Positions 9,006 to 18,527 of a stretch of 64,000 bases of DNA are shown here, in pieces. The notes beneath the pieces were generated by a model. That model made no database searches. It was not told the origin of the DNA and saw only the letters and a list, made by a program, of their open reading frames with translations. The position numbers and the translations under genes were made by a program. The stretch is from positions 62,001 through 126,000 of the forward strand of contig NZ_BDCU01000038.1 of assembly GCF_001618425.1 (NCBI RefSeq). Direction: 5' to 3'. The first letter of the stretch is position 1, and each line of letters opens with the position of its first letter. The stretch is from Nocardia fusca NBRC 14340 (GTDB lineage Bacteria > Actinomycetota > Actinomycetes > Mycobacteriales > Mycobacteriaceae).

Positions 9006-9268
9006 AAGCCGGTAAGGGCGCTTACCTTCTCAGTGATCGGTGTCCGAGCCGAGCCGAGCCGCCACACCTTGCGGCACGCGGTGGGCGCTATCAGCCGTCT
9101 CGAACAGCACCGCGCAACGGCCACCCACTACGACAAACTCGCTGGTCCTCTACCTGGCTACCGGCCGCGGCGCCGCACTGGAGCCGACAATCGCGAGACC
9201 CCGGGGGGCATTGTGGCGAAGTAAGATACCCATGTCAGCGTCGGGCCACTATAAAGAAGGACAGCTGC

Positions 9269-9838
9269 ATGTCTTTGCCACACGCCATCCTGACGGCTCT
9301 ACTCGAGAAGCCATCGTCAGGGTTGGAGTTGGCGCGGCGCTTCGACCGATCGATTCGCTACTTCTGGTCGGCCACGCATCAACAGATCTACCGAGAGTTG
9401 AACAAACTCGAGGAGACCGGCTACATCACCGCGCGCGAGGAACCCGAGACACTGCAAGGTCAGAAGAAGACCTATGAAGTGTTGCCCGCCGGGCGCACCG
9501 CACTCGCCCACTGGGTCGGTGCCGGCCAAAATCCCCGCCCGATCCGAGATGTCATGCTGCTGCGCATGCGTGCCGCCGCAGTGGTCGGGATCGACGGCAT
9601 CGAGCCCGAGTTACGCCGCCACCTCGAAGTCCACCGACGCCAACTCGACGAGTATCTCGACATCGAGGCGCGCGACTTCGCCGACCACAGTACCGACGAG
9701 CAACGCCTCCGCCACCTGGTCCTGCGCGCCGGTATCGGTCTCGAAGAATTCTGGACCGAGTGGCTCACGGAAGCGATCACCGCCGTGCGGGAGATACAGG
9801 AGGCCGACACCGCCGTCCGGCGGCAGCCTGCCGGGTGA
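9269..9838 (+). CDS. PadR-family transcriptional regulator
   Basis: A 189-residue regulator. The N-terminal PadR winged helix reads SLPHAILTALLEKPSSGLEL, YFWSATHQQIYRELNKLEET, GYITARE. The C-terminal Vir-type helical dimerisation domain follows (LRRHLEVHRRQLDEYLDIEA). The ATG is set by AAGAAGGA 8-14 bases upstream; the longer reading frame upstream lacks similarity to the family. It is divergent from the FadH-like reductase and separated from it by about 330 bp carrying the palindromes. Confidence 0.9.
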   Translation: MSLPHAILTALLEKPSSGLELARRFDRSIRYFWSATHQQIYRELNKLEETGYITAREEPETLQGQKKTYEVLPAGRTALAHWVGAGQNPRPIRDVMLLRMRAAAVVGIDGIEPELRRHLEVHRRQLDEYLDIEARDFADHSTDEQRLRHLVLRAGIGLEEFWTEWLTEAITAVREIQEADTAVRRQPAG

Positions 9839-9977
9839 TGGCGGGCGGGCTCCCCCACCCGCCAACCAGTGGGATGCGATATCAACTGAATGCCGACGAA
9901 ACGCCACCGCCCTGAAACCAGGTGGTCGCGTTATCGCGTCCGGCCAGACGCGGTCTCGTTCGGCGGGCGTCGACCGG

Positions 9978-11084
9978 TCAATTCCCGGCGCGTTCTGCCA
10001 GACGTCTACCGAGCTGCGCGAGCTGAGGCATCGCCGAGATCATCTCGTCCGCGTGCGGCGACGCTGCTGTACCGTGCGCGATCCTCGCTCGAATACCGTG
10101 CATGATGGCGTAGAGTCGAAAGGCATTGAATGCCAGGTAGAAGTCCAGATCATCAATGTGTTGACGTACCGACCGCTCACAGTACTTCCCCACATACTCA
10201 TCCTCTGACGGAATCCCCAGCACTGTGAGCTCCTCGGCCGAAAATGCCCCCAATCCACCAGCGATATCGCTCGGCAAGTGATACATCAACGCGTTGTAGC
10301 CGAAGTCGGCGAGTGGATCGCCCAATGTGGCAAGCTCCCAGTCGAGAACCGCAACTACCCGAGGCTCTGTGGGATGAAAGATGAGGTTGTCACATTTGAT
10401 GTCGCCATGAGTGATCGAGACGCGTTCATCTGTCGGCACTCTTTCGCGAAGCCATCCTTGTAGCCAATCAATATCCGGGTCGTGTCCACCGGCCTCGGAA
10501 TCGTACTGCCGAGACCATCGGTCCAGCTGACGCCGCAGGTAGCCACCTTTTCGGCCGAAGTCGCTCAGCCCGACTGTGTCAGGGTCCACCGAGTGCAATG
10601 CGGCGACCACTCGATTCATGTCGTCGAACATCAGGGCTCGGTCGCGAGAGGCAAGCTCCGGCATGCTGCTGTCCCAGAAGATTCGGCCTTCTACGTGTTC
10701 CATCACGTAGAAGGCCGTGCCGATCACGGCGTCATCCTGACATTCAGCCAAGATCTTGGGGACTGGAATGCCGGCACCACCCAGCGCCGCGATGACACGC
10801 GCCTCCCGGTCGACGGCATGAGCCCCCGGAATCAACTCACCCGGCGGCTTCCGCCGCAGGACGTAGTCGGCACCGGGCGTACTCAGCCGGTATGTGGGAT
10901 TCGATTGGCCCCCGCGGAACTGCGTCACCCTCAGGGGTCCCGCGAAGCCGCTCACCCTCGGCCGAAGCCACTCCACCAATGCGAGTTCATCGAACCGGTG
11001 CTGCTGACGAACCTGCGCCTCCCCGGAGTTCAACTGCTGACGATCGGCGCCGGCGCCGGTCGTACCCGACGCGGTAGGACTCAT
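9978..11084 (-). CDS. APH-fold phosphotransferase family protein (acyl-CoA dehydrogenase-associated type)
   Basis: A 368-residue protein of the aminoglycoside phosphotransferase superfamily. It shows the Brenner motif ITHGDIKCDNLIFHP and the metal-binding VLDWELATLGDPLADFGYN. Members beside acyl-CoA dehydrogenases, like the N-terminal part of ACAD10/11, are linked to phosphorylation of hydroxyacyl-CoAs rather than to antibiotic resistance. The ATG at 11084 is used; an in-frame TTG overlapping the upstream stop codon is an alternative, and neither has a clear ribosome site. It is the last gene of a minus-strand catabolic operon. Confidence 0.82.
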   Translation of the reverse strand: MSPTASGTTGAGADRQQLNSGEAQVRQQHRFDELALVEWLRPRVSGFAGPLRVTQFRGGQSNPTYRLSTPGADYVLRRKPPGELIPGAHAVDREARVIAALGGAGIPVPKILAECQDDAVIGTAFYVMEHVEGRIFWDSSMPELASRDRALMFDDMNRVVAALHSVDPDTVGLSDFGRKGGYLRRQLDRWSRQYDSEAGGHDPDIDWLQGWLRERVPTDERVSITHGDIKCDNLIFHPTEPRVVAVLDWELATLGDPLADFGYNALMYHLPSDIAGGLGAFSAEELTVLGIPSEDEYVGKYCERSVRQHIDDLDFYLAFNAFRLYAIMHGIRARIAHGTAASPHADEMISAMPQLAQLGRRLAERAGN

Positions 11085-11122
11085 CGACCGGTGCCCGAGG
11101 TGCGCAGGGCCGCCCAGGGTGC

Positions 11123-11995
11123 TCAAAACTCAACCCGGCACGGAGCTGTCGGCAGTCCCGGTGTCTCGACACGCGCCCGGAACACGCCGGCTCCACGATC
11201 GTTGCCGAGTCCCTCGGAGCCGGAGACGATGTACATGTCTCGAAGATCATCGCCACCGAAGGTCAAGCTCGTCACCATCGGGACGTCGATCTGGATCGAC
11301 GCGACACGCTGTCCGCTGTGATCGAAGCAACCGACCTGACCGCTGTGCGGCAGCGCGACCCACACATTTCCGGCGGCATCGACGGCGAGCCCGTCAGGTT
11401 GTTCGCCGTCCTCGGTCGTCACGAAGGATCGCTTGGTGCCGAGTCCGCCGCGATCGTCGACGTCGTACACATTGACGGTCGACCGCAGCGTATCGGCGTG
11501 ATAGAGCAATGAGCCATCGGGCGAGAATGCGAGCCCGTTCGTGAGCAGGATTTCGTCGGCCACGATCCGTGCGGAACCATCCAGGTCGATGCAAAACAGC
11601 TGGCCCGGTTTATCGGCATCCCGCGATTCCGAAGCGACAAAGGCGAGCGAACCCACATACAGGCGACCTTTGGCATCCACCGTCAAATCGTTGTACCCGA
11701 CGATGTCGTTGGATGGATCGTTTTCTCGCAACACATGGGTTGCCGTGTCACCACTTCCGACAAGACCCTTCACTGCCACGTTCCGGCCGCTGACAACGAG
11801 TCCGCCATTGGCGTGCAGAGCCATTCCACCGATTCCACGCCGGTGCTCGATCACAGTTTCGGTCCGACCCGAGTCGGTGATGCGAAGCACGCCTCCGGCC
11901 GTGGCGTCGGCCACGAGTAGACCCTCTGGCGTCCAGAGGGGCCCTTCCAGAAGGCCGTGACCCGTCGAGATCTGTACAGCTTGGATGGTTTCCAT
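11123..11995 (-). CDS. SMP-30/gluconolactonase-like beta-propeller hydrolase
   Basis: A 290-residue predicted six-bladed propeller. Typical metal-ligand segments are present: LLEGPLWTPEGLLVADA (Glu), VGYNDLTVDAKGRLYVGS (Asn), TNGLAFSPDGSLLYHAD (Asn/Asp) and QPDGLAVDAAGNVWVAL (Asp). The family hydrolyses lactones using a divalent metal. The ATG of METIQAVQ is preferred to a start 14 codons upstream because it leaves a 10-bp gap to the ligase gene. In this operon it could open a lactone intermediate, which is an inference. Confidence 0.82.
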   Translation of the reverse strand: METIQAVQISTGHGLLEGPLWTPEGLLVADATAGGVLRITDSGRTETVIEHRRGIGGMALHANGGLVVSGRNVAVKGLVGSGDTATHVLRENDPSNDIVGYNDLTVDAKGRLYVGSLAFVASESRDADKPGQLFCIDLDGSARIVADEILLTNGLAFSPDGSLLYHADTLRSTVNVYDVDDRGGLGTKRSFVTTEDGEQPDGLAVDAAGNVWVALPHSGQVGCFDHSGQRVASIQIDVPMVTSLTFGGDDLRDMYIVSGSEGLGNDRGAGVFRARVETPGLPTAPCRVEF

Positions 11996-12005
11996 GAAGT
12001 TCCGA

Positions 12006-13520
12006 TCAGTGCTTGGTTGGAGGATTGCCGGCTGCAAGGACCTGGTCGCGTAGTACGCGCTTCAACGTCTTGCCGGTAGGTCCGCGAGGTAGATCATCGA
12101 CAACTGAGATCCATGCGGGAACCTTGTAGGAGGCGAGATGGGAAACGCAGTAGTCTCGCAGCAGCTCACCATCTGCTACTTCACCGCCCCGGGTGACCAC
12201 AAAGCCGACCGGGATCTCGCCGAAGCGCTCATCGGGAACTCCGATTACGGCAGCTTCTGCTACCGAGTAGTGATCGGTCAGCACCGCCTCGATCTCGGCG
12301 GGGTAGATGTTCGCACCACCTCGGATGATCATGTCCTTGATCCGTCCGGAGATGTAGATGTTCCCGTCCGCATCGCGACGTCCGAGATCCCCGGAGCGTA
12401 CCCAGCCGTCGATGATGGTTTCTTTGGTGGCTTCCAGTCTGTTGAAGTATCCGAGCATGTTGCTCGGACTACGGAAGGTGATCTCACCGACCTCGTCGAC
12501 TGCGACTTCGGATCCGTCTGCGTCGAGTATCCGGATCTCGCTGTCCCCGATAGGAGGGCCGACCGAGTCGGGAACTGGTGAAGACCCGGGTGGAAACCCG
12601 GTCAGCGGGGTGCCCTCGGTCATGCCCCAAGCGTTGTAGAGGGTCTTGCCGGTAAGGGCACGCATACGTTCCACCAGACTCCACGGCAGACCGGCTGCCG
12701 AAGAGACACATGCCCGGAGGCTGGCGAGGGACCGGGCTTGATCGGGATTCGACTCGATCCATTCGCAAACCATCACGTACATCGTCGGCACCCACATGAT
12801 GACCGTCGCCTTGTGGCGGTTGATCGTTCGGATCGCCTCGGAGGGATGGAACCGCTCTTCCAGAATCACTGTCGCGCCGATGGCGATATGCCCCATCGCG
12901 GCGATGGTGGAGTGCATGATGAATGCAAGCGATCCGTTGATGAGGATCGTATCGTCCGCCGTAGAGCCGACCCATGTGGTCGTTCGGCTGAGCGTAGCCG
13001 CGACTCCGGAGTGAGGAAGCACCGCACCTTTGGGGTGGCCGGTGGTGCCGGACGTATAGTGGATCAGAGCAGGGTGCCTGTCTTCCAGATCGATGACTCG
13101 CGGCCAGCTACCCCCGTCATCCTCGTCCCGTGACCGGACTTCGGGCTCGACCAGCACGACCATCGGGATCGTCAGGCCATGTGGGATCCGAGGCAGGTTT
13201 TTGTCGTCAACGATCACCAATGCCGGAGAACAGTCATCGAGAATGAAGGCGATTTCCGGTTCCGACAAGGCCGGGTTGAGCGGGACCAGAGTTGCACCCC
13301 GTGCCAGGCAGGCACAGTAGATTGCCAGCCATTCCGGACGATTGGATGCAAGTAGCGCCACACGATCATCGGTACCGATCTCAGCTGTGTCCAGCTTCGC
13401 GGCAGCATCCGAAACAAGTGTTCTGAAGGCCCTTGCCGTCACACCTCGATCTCGGAAGTAGATGATCGGACGGTCCTTGGCGGTCGCCTCGATTCCCATC
13501 ATGAATTCGACAACATTCAT
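12006..13520 (-). CDS. AMP-forming acyl-CoA synthetase
   Basis: A 504-residue ANL-superfamily ligase. It has the ATP-binding loop ALIHYTSGTTGHPKGAVLPH, the A5 motif YNAWGMTEGTPLTGFPPG, the hinge SGRIKDMIIRGGANIYPAEI, and the catalytic lysine in GPTGKTLKRVL. It activates a carboxylic acid to its CoA thioester, the entry step of this operon. The ATG at 13520 has a GGGAGAGG ribosome site. The acid is not identifiable; the BadH-like gene next to it hints at an alicyclic substrate. Confidence 0.9.
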   Translation of the reverse strand: MNVVEFMMGIEATAKDRPIIYFRDRGVTARAFRTLVSDAAAKLDTAEIGTDDRVALLASNRPEWLAIYCACLARGATLVPLNPALSEPEIAFILDDCSPALVIVDDKNLPRIPHGLTIPMVVLVEPEVRSRDEDDGGSWPRVIDLEDRHPALIHYTSGTTGHPKGAVLPHSGVAATLSRTTTWVGSTADDTILINGSLAFIMHSTIAAMGHIAIGATVILEERFHPSEAIRTINRHKATVIMWVPTMYVMVCEWIESNPDQARSLASLRACVSSAAGLPWSLVERMRALTGKTLYNAWGMTEGTPLTGFPPGSSPVPDSVGPPIGDSEIRILDADGSEVAVDEVGEITFRSPSNMLGYFNRLEATKETIIDGWVRSGDLGRRDADGNIYISGRIKDMIIRGGANIYPAEIEAVLTDHYSVAEAAVIGVPDERFGEIPVGFVVTRGGEVADGELLRDYCVSHLASYKVPAWISVVDDLPRGPTGKTLKRVLRDQVLAAGNPPTKH

Positions 13521-13534
13521 CCTCTGGCCTCTCC

Positions 13535-14308
13535 CTAGCCGTGCATCGTCAGGCCACCGGAAACACTGATGACTTGGCCCGTGATGAAGGAAGCATCGTC
13601 GGTCGCGAGGAATACCGCTATCCCCGCGACGTCTCGAGGCTCTCCCATTCGACGCATAGGTATCGCCTTGGTCATCCGCTCGAGAACGTGCTTGGCACTC
13701 GCATCGTCGCCGTCGAGGGCTTCCGTCATCATTCTGGTCCGTGTGGGACCGGGCGCCACGACGTTCAGAGTGATCCCGTGTCGGGCCATCTCCCTCGCGG
13801 TCGACTTCGTCAATGCGATCATGCCTGCCTTGCAAGCCGAGTAAACCGCTTGCCCGGTGGACCCGACGCGGCCGGCATCCGACGAAATCGTGACGACCCG
13901 GCCACCGGCACGGTCGACCATTTTGCCGAGGACAGCATGTGTCACATTGATCGGACCCTTGAGGTTGATGTCGATAATTCGGTCACGATGGGATTCGTCA
14001 TTATCGAGGAAAGGTTTGAGAGAGTCCCACCCGGCGTTGTTGACCAGGATGTCGATCGGGCCGAGGGCTTCCTCGATGGCATTCACTCCGTCGACGACTG
14101 CAGAGTTGCTGCTGATGTCGGCCACCACGACCGCAGTATGCACACCAGACGCATCCAGCTCCGCAGCAATCGCTCGGGCGGATGCTTCATCGCGATCGAT
14201 GATGCCGACCGACGCTCCGGACTCGGCCAGGCGCCGCACGATGGCTGCCCCGATTCCATTGCCCCCGCCCGTCACCAGCGCCACCTTGTTCTTCAGCTGT
14301 TGAGTCAC
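13535..14308 (-). CDS. SDR, similar to 2-hydroxycyclohexanecarboxyl-CoA dehydrogenase (BadH-like)
   Basis: A 257-residue classical short-chain dehydrogenase. The cofactor motif is VTGGGNGIGAAIV, followed by NNAG and the catalytic Ser/Tyr/Lys in ISSDAGRVGSTGQAVYSACK. As I recall the BadH sequence from Rhodopseudomonas, several features match closely: VNNAGWD, the F-position after KP, AREMARHGITLNVVAPGPT, and the C-terminus ITGQVISVSGGLTMHG. This supports oxidation of a 2-hydroxyacyl-CoA on or next to a ring. The stop of the upstream acyl-CoA dehydrogenase overlaps its ATG. Confidence 0.85.
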   Translation of the reverse strand: MTQQLKNKVALVTGGGNGIGAAIVRRLAESGASVGIIDRDEASARAIAAELDASGVHTAVVVADISSNSAVVDGVNAIEEALGPIDILVNNAGWDSLKPFLDNDESHRDRIIDINLKGPINVTHAVLGKMVDRAGGRVVTISSDAGRVGSTGQAVYSACKAGMIALTKSTAREMARHGITLNVVAPGPTRTRMMTEALDGDDASAKHVLERMTKAIPMRRMGEPRDVAGIAVFLATDDASFITGQVISVSGGLTMHG

Positions 14309-15462
14309 GCCAGCTCCCTATGAATAAGCATTTTCAAGACTTCGCTGGTTCCTTCGTAGATCTGCAAGATTCGCTGGTCTCGGTAGAGCTTCTCTACCAT
14401 CCCGCCGCCGGCGAATCCGGCACCACCGAATATCTGCACAGCGTCGCTGCAGACGGACTCGGCCATCTCGGAAGCGAAAAGCTTGGCCATGGCCGATTCC
14501 CGCATGGAACGCGCACCGGATTCCTTCAGGGCGGCTGCCCTCAGGTACATCTGTCGCGCGACTTCGATGCTCGTTGCCATCTCGGCGAGTTTGAAGCCGA
14601 TCGCCTGGTGCTGGAAGATCGGCCGGCCGAAGGTCGCCCTTTCCTTGGCGTAGTCCAGTGCCAGGTCGAACGCTCGCTGCGCGACGCCGACGCTTTGCGC
14701 CGCGACTCCGATTCGGCTGGTGTCCAAGCCGTCGAGGATGGTGCGATACCCCGTCCCCACCTCTCCCAGAACATGATCATCGGTGAGCTCGAGGTCATCG
14801 AGAGAAATTTGGCAGATGTCGATGACACGGTGACCCATCTTCGGCTCGCGCCGGACGACGTTGTACCCCGGCATGTCCGGCCGGACAAGGAATAGCGTCA
14901 ATCCACGGGCCCCTGCGTCCGGATCGGTCGTCGCCAGCAAGATGCCCGCCCCCGAAGACGCCCCACCAGTGATCCAGACCTTCTCCCCATTGATGACCCA
15001 GCCACCGTCTCGCCTGGTCGCCTTGGTGCGGACCTGGGACAGGTCTGAGCCGGCATGCGCTTCGCTCAGTAGCAGAGATATGTAGTACTCCCCTGCTACC
15101 GCCGGTTTGAGAAACTCCTCCTGCTGCCAAGGAGTGCCGAGCTCGGCAAGCTTCGATCCGAACGGAAAGTTGGTCCCGCCGACCTGGTTGGCGATGGCGC
15201 AATCTCCCTGGGCGAGCTCTTCGATCATGAGCGCCCATGCCGTCACTCCCGCCCCGGCGCCGCCGAAGTCCGGATCTACGGCGAGGCCGAAGAACCCCTG
15301 TTCCCCTAGTTCCCGCCAGACCTTTTCGGGAACTTCGCCCGCGCTCTCCCACTGTTGGATGTACGGCGAGATCTCGCGCGCGACGTAGCTACGCGTGACA
15401 TCCCGTACCGAGAGCTGGAGATCCGTCAGCATGCGCACCTGCTCATTTGAACCGTCCTTCAC
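14305..15462 (-). CDS. Acyl-CoA dehydrogenase
   Basis: A 385-residue flavoenzyme of the short/medium-chain type. It has ISLLLSEAHAGSDLSQVRT and VWITGGASSG (FAD/substrate regions) and the catalytic glutamate in QIYEGTSEVLKMLIHR. It introduces a 2,3-double bond into acyl-CoA and passes electrons to ETF. It is the first gene of the minus-strand operon that continues through SDR, ligase, SMP-30 and APH-like genes. The GTG start has a GAGGG site; ATG at 15432 is a possible shorter start. A 26-bp operator-like element lies just upstream. Confidence 0.9.
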   Translation of the reverse strand: MKDGSNEQVRMLTDLQLSVRDVTRSYVAREISPYIQQWESAGEVPEKVWRELGEQGFFGLAVDPDFGGAGAGVTAWALMIEELAQGDCAIANQVGGTNFPFGSKLAELGTPWQQEEFLKPAVAGEYYISLLLSEAHAGSDLSQVRTKATRRDGGWVINGEKVWITGGASSGAGILLATTDPDAGARGLTLFLVRPDMPGYNVVRREPKMGHRVIDICQISLDDLELTDDHVLGEVGTGYRTILDGLDTSRIGVAAQSVGVAQRAFDLALDYAKERATFGRPIFQHQAIGFKLAEMATSIEVARQMYLRAAALKESGARSMRESAMAKLFASEMAESVCSDAVQIFGGAGFAGGGMVEKLYRDQRILQIYEGTSEVLKMLIHRELA

Positions 15463-15484
15463 CGTAGCTCGACCCTCAATTTAT

Positions 15485-15510
15485 ATAATGATGAATCATT
15501 ATTGTCAATA
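15485..15510. promoter_or_regulatory. TetR-type operator, copy 1 of 3
   Basis: ATAATGATGAATCATTAT is an 8-2-8 perfect inverted repeat, followed by TGTCAATA. The 26 bp match the sequence upstream of the ABC transporter operon (minus strand of 21798-21823) at 22 positions. It lies in the gap between the divergent acyl-CoA dehydrogenase and crotonase genes. The regulator is probably the TetR at 21.1-21.7 kb (inference). Confidence 0.65.
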
Positions 15511-15594
15511 TTGGCCGAATGCCGTACGTTCCCATGAGCGAAGGCGCTCGTACCGACGGCGGGCCGCCCCACCGGACACAAAGGACAAAACGGC

Positions 15595-16419
15595 ATGCAG
15601 CCTCCCGCCTACTCGGCACTTCAGATCTCTGTGACAGAGCACGTCGCCACGGTCACGCTGCTCGATACCGGTTCGAATCCGGCGATGGGCATTGCGCACT
15701 TCGAGCAGTTGCCGCTGGCGTTTTCCTGGCTGGAAGAATGTGATGATGTACGCGCCGTCGTCGTCCGAGGTTCTGGAAGAGATTTCTCGTTCGGGCTCGA
15801 CCTGATCGACATGCAACCCTTGCTCGACCTGGCCCGGCCGGGAGCAAGCGCCGGCGAACGTCAGGTCTTCTTGCGATCCATCGCCGAACTCCAAACGGCG
15901 TTTTCCAGCGTCGCCAGTATCAACAAGCCGGTCATCGCCGCTGTGGATGGCTGGTGCATCGGCGCCGGCGTGGATCTCATCTCATCGGTCGATGTCCGGC
16001 TCGCGACGCAGAGTGCCAAGTTCAGCGTCAGAGAGACCCGTATGGCAATGGTCGCCGACCTCGGTAGCCTTCAACGTCTTGTCGGGATCATCGGCGATGG
16101 GCACCTTCGCGAGCTGGTACTGACAGGACGGGACATCGCGGCCGATGAGGCGCGGCAGATCGGTCTGATCAACCGTACCTTCACGGACAGCGAAGCCCTC
16201 TATGCGGCCGGCGCGGAACTCGCTCTACAAATGGCAAGCAATTCTCCGCTCGTGCTAGCCGGGATCAAAGAGGTGCTCGGCGCCGAGCGAGAGCGCCGCG
16301 TGCAAGCGGGACTCAGGTTCGTTGCCGCATGGAACGCCGCCTTCATGCCCAGCGAAGATCTCCTCGAGGCACGGAACGCATTCCTGGAACGTCGACCAGC
16401 CAATTTCACCGGTCGCTGA
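15595..16419 (+). CDS. Crotonase-family protein, dienoyl-CoA isomerase-like
   Basis: A 274-residue enoyl-CoA hydratase/isomerase fold protein. The oxyanion segments are GRDFSFGLDL and AAVDGWCIGAGVDLISSVDV. The acidic residues used by delta3,5-delta2,4-dienoyl-CoA isomerase are kept: Asp in GVDLI, Glu in VRETRM and Asp in VADLGSLQRL. This makes an ECH1-type isomerase more likely than a plain hydratase. It is divergent from the acyl-CoA dehydrogenase operon, and AAAGGA precedes the ATG. Confidence 0.82.
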   Translation: MQPPAYSALQISVTEHVATVTLLDTGSNPAMGIAHFEQLPLAFSWLEECDDVRAVVVRGSGRDFSFGLDLIDMQPLLDLARPGASAGERQVFLRSIAELQTAFSSVASINKPVIAAVDGWCIGAGVDLISSVDVRLATQSAKFSVRETRMAMVADLGSLQRLVGIIGDGHLRELVLTGRDIAADEARQIGLINRTFTDSEALYAAGAELALQMASNSPLVLAGIKEVLGAERERRVQAGLRFVAAWNAAFMPSEDLLEARNAFLERRPANFTGR

Positions 16420-16544
16420 TCCTCCTGCCGGCCCCGGCTCCCGCAGTCCACTACGGAGAGAAGTTCACTGGCTTCCGATCGCCACATCATCCAGTATTTC
16501 TCCAGCCCGACGCCGGCGAGCGAACTCATGCGTTGAATGAATGG

Positions 16545-17348
16545 TCAACTGAGCAAGCGGCTGATGAATTTCGGGCGTCGGCGTTCCTCGAACGCGGCGA
16601 TCCCCTCCCGAAGATCAGAACCGGAGAAGGAGTCGACCCGCAGCTGCCGGAGCGCGGCGGTCTCGACCGGCCGACCCAGTGCCTGGGAAATGACCAGCTT
16701 TGTCAAGCGGATCGCATACTGCGACTGTTCGGCCAACTCGCCGGTGTAGTCGTCGATCTCCTCGTCCAACCGGGTCACTGCTACCACTCTGTCCACCAGC
16801 CCGAGGCAGCGTGCGGTCGACGCATCGATTCGACGAGCCGTGAAGAGCAGGTCTCTGGCCGCGCCGACTCCGACGAGCTCGATGAGCCGACGCGTCGAAT
16901 TCACGCTGTACGCGACACCGAGGCTGGTGGGTGGCGTTGCGAAGGTAGATGTGTCCGAGGCGAAGCGCAGGTCGCAGGCCATTGCGATCTCGAGCCCGCC
17001 ACCGATGCAGTAGCCGCTGATGCCTGCGATCGTCACTCGTCGGCAGTCCGAGATACTCGACTCCGCCGCGGCGATGGCATCGATGTATGCACGTCCGGCC
17101 GCCGGATTTCCGAGGGCCGATCGAAGATCGGATATATCCGCCCCAGCAGCAAAAGCTTCCTTCCCGGCACCGCGGAGGACCACGGCGACGACATCGGGGT
17201 GCGACTCGGCTTCGGCGATCAGTCCAGGAATCGCGCGCCACATACCGATATCCAATGCGTTCCGCGCTTCTTGCCGATCGATTGTCAGAAGAGCAACACG
17301 GCCTTCGACGGAAAGACGAACGCCACCCCCGGCCTGATCTGCACTCAC
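16545..17348 (-). CDS. Enoyl-CoA hydratase/isomerase family protein, second catalytic Glu missing
   Basis: A 267-residue crotonase. Oxyanion-hole segments are AAGADISDL and ISGYCIGGGLEIAMACDLRF, with the first catalytic Glu in GGLEIA. At the position of the second hydratase Glu (usually QPE) the protein reads TPPTSLG, so normal water addition is doubtful. Decarboxylase, isomerase or hydrolase activity are alternatives. The GTG start overlaps the CoA-transferase stop codon by four bases, so the two are coupled. Confidence 0.82.
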   Translation of the reverse strand: MSADQAGGGVRLSVEGRVALLTIDRQEARNALDIGMWRAIPGLIAEAESHPDVVAVVLRGAGKEAFAAGADISDLRSALGNPAAGRAYIDAIAAAESSISDCRRVTIAGISGYCIGGGLEIAMACDLRFASDTSTFATPPTSLGVAYSVNSTRRLIELVGVGAARDLLFTARRIDASTARCLGLVDRVVAVTRLDEEIDDYTGELAEQSQYAIRLTKLVISQALGRPVETAALRQLRVDSFSGSDLREGIAAFEERRRPKFISRLLS

Positions 17349-18496
17349 AGCTTGCCTCCCTCGTCGGCACGGTCCACCCGGCTACGCTCGGCCCCCCGGA
17401 ACTGCGGTTCGGACGCTCCGAGCTCTGGCGCTGCCCGTTGCCCACCGCGGCGAAACCCTCGATGAACTGGGCTTGGGATCGCCGCGAAACTCTGATCGGC
17501 CGTGCTTACGGTCTCCTCGAACGTCTTGCGATACGCCCAATGTGGGTGAGCGAAGGCATCTTCTGGCGTGGTCATGATCGAGACACACACGTCGACACCA
17601 TCGAAAAGCGACCGCCAGTGGTCCCCGCCGTATCGCAAGAACCGCTCGGCGAGTCCCGCCTGGACGGTGGTCTCGTCGGCATCCGCTGACCTGAGCTCGG
17701 CAGGCAGGGCGAGTATGTCGCACAGTCGTTGCCAGAAACGCTCCTCGATGGCAGCCACCGCCACCACGGCGCCGTCGGCCGCCGCGTAAAGCGCATAGCG
17801 GGGCGACCCACCGGCCGGATGGGCAGTACCCGGGGCACTCGACCTCCCCGCGACGTCCACCTGGGTCCGTATCCACCAGTGCCAGAAGAACAAGTTCTCG
17901 GTCATCGCGACATCCAGGTGAGCCCCGTGTCCGGTCAGTTCGACGGAGCGCAGTGCCAGGAGAATGTTGACGACGGCCGGGTACGCCCCGCCGCCGATAT
18001 CCGCGATCAACGTCGGCGGAAGATGAGGGACACCATGGGAATACGAGCGGCGCGCCGACGCGAGGAGTCCCGCGTCGACCAGATAATTCAGGTCGTGTCC
18101 GGCCTTGGCTGCCAGCGGGCCGTTCTGCCCATATCCGGTAATCGAGCAATAGACGATTCGTGGGTTCAGTGAGCGGACATGTTCGTAGCCGAGCCCCAAT
18201 CGGTCCATCACTCCGGGACGAAACTGCTCGATCAAGACGTCGGCCTGCGCGATCAGTGGGTCGAGTTCGGCCGCCGCTGAAGAATTCTTCAGATCGATCA
18301 CGATGCTGCGCTTGCCTCGATTGAGGTTTGTGAAGTCATAGGGGTCGAGGGCCCGCATCTCATCTCCGTTGCCGGGGCGTTCCACCTTGAGAACATCTGC
18401 TCCCGCGTCGGATAGGAGCAGACTGGCCAGCGGCCCAGGCACCAGGGTCGAAAAGTCCAGTACCCGGACGCCGACGAGGGGCAAGTGTGACGACAT
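17345..18496 (-). CDS. Family III (CaiB/BaiF) CoA-transferase
   Basis: A 383-residue protein. The N-terminal VRVLDFSTLVPGPLASLLLS and ADVLKVERPGNGD are typical, and the catalytic aspartate is in AGHDLNYLVDAG. It moves CoA between acids through an aspartyl-CoA anhydride intermediate, an alternative to the ATP-dependent ligase for activating the substrate or recycling CoA. It leads a two-gene operon with the crotonase downstream and is divergent from a second acyl-CoA dehydrogenase operon. Confidence 0.88.
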   Translation of the reverse strand: MSSHLPLVGVRVLDFSTLVPGPLASLLLSDAGADVLKVERPGNGDEMRALDPYDFTNLNRGKRSIVIDLKNSSAAAELDPLIAQADVLIEQFRPGVMDRLGLGYEHVRSLNPRIVYCSITGYGQNGPLAAKAGHDLNYLVDAGLLASARRSYSHGVPHLPPTLIADIGGGAYPAVVNILLALRSVELTGHGAHLDVAMTENLFFWHWWIRTQVDVAGRSSAPGTAHPAGGSPRYALYAAADGAVVAVAAIEERFWQRLCDILALPAELRSADADETTVQAGLAERFLRYGGDHWRSLFDGVDVCVSIMTTPEDAFAHPHWAYRKTFEETVSTADQSFAAIPSPVHRGFRRGGQRAAPELGASEPQFRGAERSRVDRADEGGKL

Positions 18497-18527
18497 AGGA
18501 AAGGACTCTCCGCTTCGATCTGGAACA

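Noticed and set aside
9006..9268. Plus-strand frames between the PadR operator and the PadR start
   Set aside because: They lack family resemblance, and the PadR domain begins at the ATG at 9269.
9978..11084. Antibiotic-resistance aminoglycoside phosphotransferase
   Set aside because: The fold is shared, but the catabolic operon context and similarity to acyl-CoA dehydrogenase-associated members argue against resistance. The same applies to the gene at 52000.
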